Shown here piece after piece: positions 51,925 through 62,537 of a stretch of DNA of 64,000 nt. The notes under the pieces are model-generated. The model ran no database searches. It had not been told where the DNA came from and saw only the letters and a program-made list of their open reading frames with translations. Where the stretch lies: positions 3,457,001-3,521,000 of the forward strand of contig JAWUZG010000173.1 in NCBI GenBank assembly GCA_036785705.1, given 5' to 3'. Position 1 is the stretch's first letter. Every line of letters starts with the position of its first letter. The position numbers and the translations under genes were made by a program. The DNA is from Acanthornis magna (taxonomy: Eukaryota; Chordata; Aves; Passeriformes; Acanthizidae).

Positions 51925-52820
51925 GAGGTCTGGATGAGCTCTTTCTCAGTGACATGGGCAGTGGAGCCAAAGGTGCCCTCAGAAATCTTGGTGATCACAC
52001 CAAGTTTTGTAGTGAAGTCACATGCTGGAAGGAAGGGAGAGATGCGGAGCAACCTGGACAGGCTGGAGAGGTGGGACTGTGTGAACATCCTGAAGGTCAA
52101 CAAGGCCAAGTGCTGGGTCCTGCAGGTGGGTCAGGGTGCTTGCTGGGCAGAGAATCGATGGAGAACAGCCCTGGGGAGAAGGATTTCTGGGTGTTGGTTG
52201 ATGAGAAGCTCCACATGACCCAGCCATGTGCACTGGCAGCCCAGAGAGCCCCAGATGTGTCCTGGGCTGCATTAAAAGAAGTGTGGCCGGCAGGTTGAGG
52301 GGGCAGGGATTCTATTCCTCTGCTTCTCTCTGGCGAGACCTCACCTGAAGTGCTGCATCCAGCTCTGGGGTCCAAGCAGAGCAAGGATGTGGAGCTCTTG
52401 GAGAGAGTCCAGAGGAAGCCACAGTGATGCCTCCAGGGTTGGGGCATCTCCCCTATGGAAAGAGGCTGGGGAGCTGGGGATGTTCCACCTGGAGAAGAAA
52501 AGGATCCAGAGAGACCTTAGAGACCCTTCAAGTGCCTGAAGGGAATCACTGGGCAGGGATTTTGGGCAAGGGCCTGGAATGACAGGACAAATGAGAATGG
52601 ATTTTAACGGAAAAAGGGACAGTTCAGATTAGATATATGGAAGAAATACTTCCCTGTGAGGGTGGTGAGGGCCTGGTACAAGTTGCCCAAAGAAGCTGTG
52701 GCTGCCCCATTCCTGGAAGTGTCCCAGGCCAGGCTGGACAGGGCTTGAAGCACCCTGGGATAGTGGAAGGTGTCTCTGCCCAGGTGGTTGGAACGAGATG
52801 ATCTTTATTGTCCCCATCAA
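51925..52820 (+). mobile_element. Longest CR1 LINE copy: ORF2 C-terminus plus 3' UTR
   Basis: About 0.9 kb of CR1 in sense. The first part is decayed ORF2 after the RT catalytic region: a frame-shifted FADDTKL-like region, LDRLERWDCVNI, KAKCWVLQ, then WVLVDEKLHMTQPCALAAQR, and further on segments matching ERVQR and LFSLEKRRL. The second part is the 3' UTR with GAAGAAATACTTCCCTGTGA, GAAGCTGTGGCTGCCCC and TAGTGGAAGGTGTCTCTGCC. Several frameshifts make it non-functional. The terminal octamers are not preserved. Three overlapping frames on each strand, up to 134 codons, derive from this element. Confidence 0.93.
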
Positions 52821-53276
52821 GGGAGAAATTATTCAACTTGTTTGCTACAACTTTGTTGCTCCTTCAGTCAGGAGGAATAAGAAAAAGTCACCAGAACTGA
52901 ATCTTCAATATCATAATGGACACTGGATGTGGGCAAATTAAAGTTACCAAGTTAAGAATCAAATATTTGGCTGCCTTTGAGCTGAATTTTAGACTGCAGA
53001 GGCACATTAGAGATAGTTGGCAATTGCCACTTTTTTCTCATTTCCCAAAGCTGTAAACACCACCTCTTCATTCAGCTGTTCAGGGAGAGTCTGTACTATT
53101 GTAGTCATTATCATGGTGTAAAATGCTGCATCTCTAAGAACAGACTACTTTCACTGAATAAATATTAATATTCCAGGCAAATTTGAGGTTCTTGTTCTAC
53201 TTGAACTGCCTCCCTTGCTAACACCATTTTTTTTCCTGATTTTGCCACCTTATAAACTTTTCATCAGAAAAATTCT

Positions 53277-53297
53277 GTATATATATATATATATATA
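53277..53297. repeat. (TA)n microsatellite
   Basis: About ten perfect TA units in an AT-rich context. Confidence 0.9.
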
Positions 53298-53380
53298 AAG
53301 CAGTATTTATGTGTTTTTTAAATCCAGTATGAATTTCTGAAGTTGCTAGTCATGCTAAATAATTTCAGGTATTCACAGAG

Positions 53381-53420
53381 TGTACTGTCATGTATTATAA
53401 TGTACCGTAATGTACTATGT
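53381..53420. repeat. Imperfect short tandem of TGTAC/TAATG words
   Basis: The words GTACTGTCATGTA, TAATGTACCG and TAATGTACTA follow each other, giving about three to four imperfect units of around 10 bp. Confidence 0.5.
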
Positions 53421-56113
53421 CTCATTATTCTTTGCTCCAAATTCTTGAAGTAAAGGCTGGAAATCTTGATCAAGATTAATGACTTGGGCCTAGAAAATCA
53501 GTCTAATCTAATAACTTTGAATTTTAATGGCTTTTGAGTTTAATACAGCTGTTACCTCAGTCCTGTTTTACTCAGACATGTGGGTAGTGTGGTTTTTTCC
53601 ATGACTGATCCACAGGTTTTACTTTTGTGCCCTACCGCTAATTGATTATAACAATCAGTAAATATCTCTGCATGTTTCAGTAAAAAAGACACACTTAAAA
53701 AACTGTCAGCAACAAGACACCATTAATGTGAAAACTGATAAACCTTGTCTGTAATTTCTATTAAAAGTTTCTAATTTCTTCCTTTCATTTCTTCTGTCAA
53801 TTCTTTATCTTTAAGCTTTGTCTTGTGTTTGCTTCACAGAAACATCATTAAGGGGCAAAGCCTGTGAAAAAAAATCAGATTATTTCTTTTTAATAGAAAA
53901 GAAGATTAATTTGTTGTGCTGAAGACAAAATAACATTTTAATGATGATTAGGGGTATATATATAGTTTTCAATAAGAGAGATTAATGCAGTTTTGATAAC
54001 CATTATAACAAAATATTGAGGGCAAACTGCTAATACACTGGCACCACTGATTTTATGAACTCATTTTATTTCAATTCCTGCTGTCAAGAAAAAAGTGTCT
54101 TTGAGTGTTGGAGAAGCATATATAAATATCATTTTCTAAGCAAAATAGAATGGCTAGGAATATGCGGCAAAAAATACCTGAACAATTATGTAAATTGTTG
54201 TGATTCTTGGAAATCAGAATGTAACTAAGCATTTAAGTTTTACTGCAATATTTTTATTATTATTATTTCACCTTTAATAGAGGCTATTTTGTGTGTGGGT
54301 GAACCAGAAGATTATGTTGTAGCTAGCAAGAATGTTAACATAATTTTTGGTACACTGCGTTAATAAAACAAGTGTAATGAGCCATAGTGGTGTGCAATAT
54401 CAGGTCAATGTGAGAATTAAGCTGCAAGTAATTAGAATACTAAGATTGGTTGTATTCTAATTATCCTATGGCTAATAGTACAGAGTCGATTGTCTGAAAC
54501 CAAAATTATTTGGACTGAGTTGTTTTAGTATAGATGAATATTAGCTGATGCATTGCCATTGAAATGATATTGTCATTTGTTTTCCAGTAAAAAAATATCC
54601 CTCGAAGAAGCAGTTAGAATTTTCTTCTAAATTGAAATGCAAAATGTGGCTGGATTGCAAGGAGCAAGGACACTAGCTCCCTGCATTTATTCAGTTCTTT
54701 TATGGTGTAAGTAATGTTAAGCAAATTTGTATTCCATATACCTCATAATGCAAGAACATGACTAAATGATCTCTATAAAATGATCTTTATAAAACTACTA
54801 ATTACCAGGGAGAAGCAGTAGATGGATATAGTGGTATTCTGAGCCCAAATTGGACACCAGTCCTAAGTAAAAATTCACTTCATGCACAAGCTGTTTGAAT
54901 TCAATCCTTTTCTTAACTGAAAACTTCAGGAAAATGTCCAGTCATACAGAAAAATGGTGGGGAAAGAGTTGGAATTTGTTATATCAGTACATCAACACCA
55001 ACATAAAAGGTACAGTTAGAAGTACACCCTCATTGGGTAGGACTCCTCTCATCTCCCAAACCTAAGAAATCCATGATTCAGCTGTCTAAATTTGATCTCA
55101 TCACCCAATCCCTCATTGTTCAAGAGGAGCAACAAATATTCCGTGCAATCATATTATCATCTATCCTATGTAAAAAATCACTCCTTGCTATGTGGTGAAT
55201 ACCCATCTGCACTGACTCTTTCCTTTTGGTGATATTAGTTGTGGAGTGTGACCGATATATGGGGAAAAAAATATGTTCTGCAAATTATATGGGTTTAATA
55301 AACAAAATAGTTCAACTTGGTGAATTTCAAGCCAAAAGAAATGGTACCCAAAAGAATAATTCTGCAAAGGTCCCTGCCCCATCTGCAGCAACACAGCCTG
55401 TCTTTGTTGTTGCTTCAACTGTTTGTGTAAACTTACTTCATATAGAGCTTTCACAACAAATAACATTCTCTCATAACAGTTATCAACAGTTGAATTTTCA
55501 CCAAATTTATCCCTGTTTCTCATTGTGATTCGTCAGTGAACACACTTTTCCTTGCATGAATCTTTTTATTATTCAAAATCTCTGTAAAGATAAGAATGCA
55601 GTTTATTTTAGAGATGGTTCATCAGTTTGCTCCAGCACTATCACAAAGGATACTGGCTCATCATAATTTACAATTCTTGCTGCTTAATAGATTGCATCAC
55701 TTATAAGCTTCTGGTTCTGCTTCTTTTTATTTCCCCAGTAAGAGGCCCATAAACAGGAGGTAAAGCAGGAGCAGACAGGCATGTCCCCACTGCTGGGACC
55801 TGGGGAGATGTCCTGCTAGACTCCTCTCTCATTTTGAGAAGCCTCACAGTGGAGATTACGAGCCAATTCCCCTCATTTTCTAAGCTGATGAGAATTCAGG
55901 TAATAAGTTTTCTACGAGCAAGGAAAGTATTCACCCATGAACAAATTCTTGTTATTGAAGTAAATGAAAGATCATTATATACATCAGTGACTCCAGTGTA
56001 AAAACCAGCGCTGGACTAGACAGCTGCAAAGGCTGGATGCTCTTTAAGGGCAGGGAAACCAGGAATCAGTAGTGAGGGGCTGCACATCATCACAGGGCTG
56101 TGGCTAAGCCAAC

Positions 56114-56702
56114 TGTTGTGGCTTAACCCCATCCAACCCCAAGCCCCTCGTAGCTGCTTGCTCCCTCCCCAACCAGCGGGATCGGGGAGAGAATTGGAAG
56201 GGTAAAAGCTGGAAAACCTGTGGGTTGAGATAAAGACAGTTTAATAGGGAAAGCAAAAGCCGTGCACACAAGCAAAGCAGAAAAGGGAATGGATTCACTG
56301 CTTGCCATGGGCAGGCAGGTGTTCAGCCATCTTCAGAGAGCTGGACCTCATCCCATATAAGAGAGCTGGGAAGACAAACACCATCACTCCAAACATCTCT
56401 CCGTTCCTCTTCCACCCTGCAACTTCATACACTGACCATGTCACATGGTCTGGAATATCCCTTTGGTCACTTGGGGTCACCTGTCCCGGCTGTGTCTCCT
56501 CCCAGACTCCCAAGGACCCCCGGCCCCCTTGCCGCTGTGGCCTCACAAAAAGCAGAAAGAGCCTTGCCTCTGTGCAGACCCTGCTCAGCAATAACAAAAA
56601 CATCTCTGTGTTACCATCCCTGTGTTCCGCACAAACCCAAAACACAGCCCCACACCAGTCCCTGGGGAGAAAATTAACTCTGCCCCAGACAAACCCAGCA
56701 CA
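56114..56702 (-). mobile_element. Solo LTR of an avian endogenous retrovirus
   Basis: On the plus strand it begins TGTTGTGGCTTAACCCC and ends near AAACCCAGCACA, with TG...CA termini. Internal blocks include GGGTTGAGATAAAGACAG, CACATGGTCTGGAATATCCC, GTCACCTGTCCCGGCTGTGT, and a CTGCTCAGCAATAAC block. The complement of TTTAAT at 56240-56245 is ATTAAA, a possible poly(A) signal, so retroviral sense is probably minus. The expected TATA region (about 56424-56430) is degenerate. It matches the LTR at 44527 but is better preserved. No internal retroviral sequence adjoins it, and no clear target-site duplication is seen. Confidence 0.82.
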
Positions 56703-58785
56703 GCAAGACAAGGTAGACCTGCTGCATCCAACTGAGTTTAGCAGAGCAAATCCAGCTCTGGAAACCAGAGCTGCCAGGTCCAGATCCTCAGATGAGTCTA
56801 CGCTGAAGAGGCCAATCCTAGAAGAAGACAGAAGTAGGAACTCCAAAGACAGGGGCAAGATCATGTCTGACAGCAACAAGCGTCAGTCACAGCCCAGGGA
56901 TCATCAAACAAGGCCATAGAGCTGAGGCTGTTTCATATGTGAAAAAACAGAACTCCTCGTGTCAAGATGCTAAGAGTATCTTACAGATACAACCATATTC
57001 TAAAGAGGAATATACCGACCCCAGTGTTGTCATCAGTTTTTTAAGTTCTCCAGCTCTTTAAAGAGTCTAAAAGCAGGGTTGGATTTTAGCATCCAGCTCA
57101 CAGAGATTTTCAGTGTTCAGGTGGTGTCAGTGAGGAAGGTACTCAGAGCAAGATTGCGATTGTGTTTCAAAAAGGTTACTGAAGCTGAAAACAGAATCTC
57201 AGATTTATGATGCCAAATCACCTTTCCCTCCTCTGTACTCCAGCATAATACACTAAAATGGGAATGATCCAAGCTGTTACACTAAACTAATCAGTCATCT
57301 ACACTATGTGTATTGGGGCACTGGATTGGATACTAATCTATGCCTATACTTCTCACACTTTTAGGGGTTTTGACTGCTTTATTTTTTTTTTTTTAATAGT
57401 AATTAAAATATGTGTGTATCAAAACATTTGCAAAGAAGGTGTAACATCTTTTGTATGTAGTCATTTTATTTTCATTCTTTATCGTATACGGATAGTGTAG
57501 CTAAAACAATGAAAAAACATTCAGGAAATATTTTCTCCTCTCCCTTTACTTTCCTCTTTCCAAGTTTTCTTCATAGTTATGTCTTGTTGATTAACACAGT
57601 ACAGACAGCATCAATATTCATATTTTGAGGACAGCTATTGAGATCTATGTGTCTATGGCTCAATAATATGCAGATTCTGAGAGAATTTTATATAGGACAT
57701 CAGAAATAGAATTTAGAAAGAGATTTGTTTAAAGTGATTATTAATAACTAATAACATTGGCTACACCGTTTCATTGCTTTGCAATTACCTCAGAAGAGAG
57801 ATTCCATTAGACCTGTAGGTACATCCTGTTTAACATGGGCTCAGAGGAATATAGATCTTCTCCAGAAGGAGAGTCAATTTTCATGTCATTTAAGAATGAA
57901 AACAAAAGTATAAAGAAAATCCTGCAGTCTATATTGTAGATGAAGGGCTTTTCATTGCGGCGAAACTAGCAGTCTGCACATAAAAGTCAATTCAGGTGAG
58001 TGAAATTAATATTTTAGGGCTTACATCAGGAAACTGGTAACAAAGAGCAAGTTTTTGACTCTTGTCATGCTTGGTTTTATCACAGCACAAAAGACCTTCG
58101 CTTTTTCAACAAGAGGTGTGGGTCTGGCTTCTCGCTCTCACCAACCTCTGTTTTATACATCTTCAAGAGAAGTGATAATATGTAAGGTTGTAATCTGCTA
58201 GAGTAATGCATGTATTTAAGTATGCATCAAGCAATGGAATTTCTACTGTTTGCTAAATTATTATCAGCAAGGATTTCCCCTCTTTTATTTTGAATGCTAG
58301 CAAATTAAGAGACCATAGATAACTGTGGTTTCAAACAAACAGAGCTGACTTTGCCTAGTTGCAAGACATCCAGACAAAAGCTCTTGTCTGGGAATTGTTT
58401 CGTTTCATTTATACGACGCCATGCCCTGCTCTGTTCACCTTTGTATTCAGATTTCAGATGAATCTTTATTCTTCTCTGAATACCTGTGTCTGGCAGTATA
58501 CAGAAGGAAGCTGATGTCTGCCTGAGCAGACATACCCCTTATACTGCGCTCACAGGGTCAGATCTTAAATTCACAGACCTTAGCATCATTAGGGTTGGGA
58601 AAGATCTCTCCTCTCTTTGGAAATCTGAAATGTAGAGCTCTACAGCAGGATGAGTGGCACTCTAAAGAGCATCCCTGGGTGAGCCAGATGTGGGAATGCT
58701 GATTTCCTTTCACTGATAAAGAGAAAATGGAGTCAAGATGACGAGCTCAGATGGAAGATTATTATGTTTTATTGCCGTAGAAACT
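56703..58785 (+). other. RIT2 intron, no gene seen
   Basis: The first 215 bp continue an open frame that started in the LTR but show no retroviral similarity. A T-run lies near 57382-57394. The stretch around 58555-58670 has weak CR1-like wording (CATCATTAGGGTTGGGAAAG) that may be a decayed antisense fragment. Nothing else is recognised. Confidence 0.5.
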
Positions 58786-59125
58786 CACAGAATCACAGAA
58801 TACTTTGGGTTAGAAGGCCCCTTTAAAAGCCATCTAGTTCAGTCCCCCTACAGTAATCAGAGACATCTTCAAACAGATCAGGTGGCTCAGAGTTGCATCC
58901 AACCTGACCTTGAATCTCTCACGTGTTGGTACATCCACCACTTCTCTGGGCAGCCTTTTCTGAGGTTTTATCACCCTTGTTGTAAAAAATTCCTTCCTTA
59001 CATATAATCAAAATGGATCCTCCTTTCGCTTTACACCATTACCTCTTGTCCTAATGTCACAGGTACTGATAAAAAGTTTGTCCCCCTCTTTCTCATGGGC
59101 CCCCTTCAAGTACTGAAAATCTTGT
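58786..59125 (-). mobile_element. CR1 LINE 3' fragment, antisense
   Basis: The plus strand starts TCACAGAATCACAGAATACT, the inverse of an octamer tail. It continues through AACCTGACCTTGAATCTCTC, CACCACTTCTCTGGGCAGCC, AAAAATTCCTTCCTTACAT and a CATTACCTCTTGTCCTAATG block, ending near CCCCCTTCAAGTACTG. The body matches a different CR1 subfamily from the copies at 11.9 and 40.8 kb. The right end is approximate. Confidence 0.9.
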
Positions 59126-62114
59126 CTTAACTATTCTTAAAAGCTGGGATATAACCATATCAAATCCCAGTGAAAATGAAATTCACAGCAGCCCATCTGT
59201 CAGAGCCTACAGGTAGAAACTGCTGCATTATTCCTCCTGAGGATTTCTGTTTGTAATTTAGTATGGTATGCGTGGCGTGTTTAAATTAAAAAATCGTAAG
59301 AGCACAGCACAATAGTTGTGTACTCAAGAGCATCTGTAATAGACAGAGAAAAATTAGGGAGACTCTGAATGAGCCTCAGCAACCATCTGTTAAACAGAAT
59401 CTGAAATAATAAAACAATACAAGGGAAATCCTTTGTGGCTGATTTCAGGTGCACTTATGGTTTGAGAAGGACAGTGATAAAAATGTTATTCATTAATTGC
59501 TTCCTGCAAAACTTCCTTGCAGAGTCAATCACCACCTGGAGACAGAAATAGGTTTTTGGAAAAAAGTTCGACAAATATGAATAATGGCAATTATAACAGT
59601 GCATACTTTTATTGAGTCTAGCATTTGGGGATCACAAGAACATCATAAATGCAGTGAAAAATTCAAAACCACTGTGAGGAAGTTGTATAATAGAACTAAG
59701 AAGTCTTGTGGGTCAAACAGAAAAAAAAAATCAGGTTTTTCTGTTAATATTTAAATTGACCATTCAATTGTCTGTAGTTTGCATGGGCTTCTAATTTAAA
59801 ATGTTTTAGCCAGCAAAAACCTCAATTCTGAGGAACAGTTTACTCCTCTCTGAACTGTTTGTGATGCTGTGCAAGAAACAATAATGATTTTTTATTCATA
59901 AAAAATAAAGGTTAATAAATTGAAGGTGAATAAATTATTTAAAATGACCTCAAAATAATGCATTGCTTAAAGACTGTATTCAACCAAAATTGTATATCAA
60001 ATGAGACAATCTAACCAAAGTAAAAACTGTTTTACAGCACTTCCAAAATAGTACAAGCTGTGAAGACACCAGTGTTGTATCAACCTCCCACTTACCTCCT
60101 TTGTCACTGGCAGTCATCAGATCACGGTGCAAAACATGGATGATCTGTATGCAGGTTCTTTTTTTTTTTCTTTTTTCTTAATTCAGAAGACCTCGAAATC
60201 TTACAGTCTTTACAGGGGAAAAAGGCTACAAGCTTTGCTCTATTACCAAGATATATCCTGAGCCTTGAGATAGGCCTCATAAAAACTATTTTAGGAATCT
60301 GAAGGTTTACATGCTCTTCAATAAGAATAGGAAATGGGTTTTTTCCATGATAATTTATTTATTTAATTTATTAAGTTATTTAATTTCATTCCTTTCCAAG
60401 TACGTATTAATATGACTCTCACTGATGCATTGTCTGAGTGGTTTCCTGTGGTTCATTCTCAGCATAAGAGGAGCAATACGTGATCAGTTAAATGTTTTGT
60501 TTTGTCAATGTTTTGTTTTATTTGTTTTTTAAAATAGATTCTCTTTTATCTTAGAAAAATAGTTTAAGGAGAAATAATCTTGGTCTTGGAATGCAACAAG
60601 AGATTTCAATTTTAGATCCCCAAAAATGTTATTCCTGGCCTCAAGAAGTCCTTGGATAAGGTTTGTTGTACCTGGAGATAAGCTTAGTGGTGGATTAAAA
60701 ATCCTTATTGTATTTAAGAGTTCAAATTATCAACCATAGTTGTTATTCAGACTTATAATATTTCAGAAATTATAAATCCATGTCATGAACTCATTGGGAA
60801 AAAAGTCAGAGAGTTTGGATATCTGAGAAAGTGATGTCATGGGTTAGAGAGCAGGTCCTGTGCCATCTCCATTAGAAGAAAAACTCTTACACAGCAGAGC
60901 ACAACATTTGATGGTTCCATGCTAAAGTTTACTGCATCACAAGCATGAAATGGGAACATGAGCTCTGGCTCTAAAAACCTGTCCCTGATTTCCCCAATGA
61001 ACACCTTGCATGGCTCATAAGAAATCACACAAGTTTGTTTAACGGGTAGTTTAATCTTTCACATTTAGCACATGAGATGGGCCGTGAAGCCTTTGAAACA
61101 CAACTGTTACAGATGATTGTACACTCAATGGGTCACCACTTATGTCTTGGACAGAAAAATCCTTAAGATTCAGCTGTAGCTAGAGTTGTTTGAAAAATCC
61201 AGTTAGCTCCTAGGAAAAGCGGTTCACGCCTTCATCAGTGAGGAGCTAAATATGCATATTCCTCCTGCATCCATAGTGTCTCTGTCAGGCTTTGGATTTA
61301 CCTGGCTTCTCAGAATTATCTCAATGCTCAGAGAGTGAAACCAGAAATGTATCTGGCTAAAAGGGGTGGGGAAAGCTTGGGATTTGCTGTCATTCATAAA
61401 GAAGTGATGGGGATCACATGGGGCTGGGGAGGAAGAAAAGATATTCCTGTTTAATTCAGTAATGAGGATCTGTTTTCAAGAAGTAAATAGAGGAAGAACT
61501 GACAAAAGTAATATTTCGTTATATCTTAAAAAAAACCAAACCAAAACAAAATCAAAATAAAGAGTACAAAAATACTACTCTAAGAAAATTGGGAAAAATA
61601 AAAAGTGAAAGGATGGATTGGGATCCACCATTCTGAGAGACTGGCTGGCAAAACATGTTGCTGAACTCCAGTCCCAATTCTAAACCTTACCTTGCTCATG
61701 TTTTAAAGGAATTTGTGTTGAAAATGAGAAATGGCAAGATATGTGCAGGAGTTGATGGAGTAGCAGTGAAAGTTGCCACAGTCAGGCATCTAATTAAATC
61801 TCCAAATTAAATTTCCTTGAATTGGAAGAATTGGACCATGCACATCATAAAATTCAAAATTAAATGGAAGATGGAATAGCAGGCCCAAAATGGCTTTTAG
61901 TAAATATCTTTAGACAGAAACCAAACATGTTGTCTGTACTTAAGGAAAAGAGACCAGGGACAACATTCTGTACACTTGAACAATAGTTTATATATAAAAC
62001 AAAGCAAAATATTTTGTAATTCCCAAAATGGGTTGACTAAAGCTACACTGTTGAAGATCTAGAAAACAAGGTTGCCAAAATATTTTTTCCAGTTTTGTAA
62101 AAACTTCAGGTTGC
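59126..62114 (+). other. RIT2 intron, no gene seen
   Basis: About 3 kb of AT-rich intron with a T-run at about 60159-60170. No RIT2 exon, gene or transposon block is recognised. Confidence 0.6.
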
Positions 62115-62537
62115 TCAAGGAACTATTGAATCATCTCCCCTGGGACAATGCTTTTGAAGCATCTGTGACCACCTCATAAGGGCACAGGAGAAAGTAATTC
62201 CAAAATGTTGGAAGCATATACAAGGCAGAAGGCTGGCTTGGTTGAGCAGAAATTGATTTTGAAGCTAAGGCGAAAAAGGAAAGTATAAAGAAAGTGGAAA
62301 CAAGGTCAGGTGATGTGGGAGGAACATAGGGATGCCACTTTCCACTGCAGAGAGAAAATCTGTGTGGCCAAAGTGCATTTGGAAATGAAGCTGAGCAAAA
62401 ATAAATTGGTGGGGGGAAAAAAGATTTTTTTTTTTATAGCACATTCTTGGGTATCTTGGAAATGGCTAAGAGTTGGGCTCAGTGATCCTGATGGGTCTGT
62501 TTCAACTCAGGATATTCTGTGATTACATGATTCTGTG
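62115..62537 (+). mobile_element. CR1 LINE with ORF2 middle joined to 3' end
   Basis: The left part is CR1 ORF2 between the endonuclease and RT domains. One frame reads LLNHLPWDNAFEAS; another reads WEEHRDATFHCREK, then ICVAKVHLEMKLSKNK and GGKK, the family's WEEYRD...KAKxxLELNLARDVKxNKK region. After an A/T run at about 62415-62436 it passes into the CR1 3' end (CAGTGATCCTGATGGGTCTG, CAACTCAGGATATTCTGTG and ATGATTCTGTG). The RT domain and most of the 3' UTR are absent. Frameshifts make it inactive. Confidence 0.82.

Larger units (their letters stand above)
52821..56113 (+). other. RIT2 intron, no gene seen
   Basis: AT-rich intron with a (TA)n run at 53277-53297 and a local tandem of ATGTAC-like words at about 53381-53420. 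Frames on both strands at 55188-55528 are similar in length but have no recognisable content. Confidence 0.6.

Noticed and set aside
51894..52447. ORFs of 134, 106, 84 and 116 codons
   Set aside because: All lie in the decayed CR1 copy; only scattered pieces correspond to true ORF2 frame.
44527..56702. A single provirus bounded by the two LTRs
   Set aside because: The interval has no recognisable gag, pol or env, contains ordinary intron plus a CR1, and the LTRs have diverged unequally.
58553..58680. Possible additional antisense CR1 fragment
   Set aside because: Only one short block resembles CR1, without the tail or adjoining blocks, so it is too weak to annotate separately.
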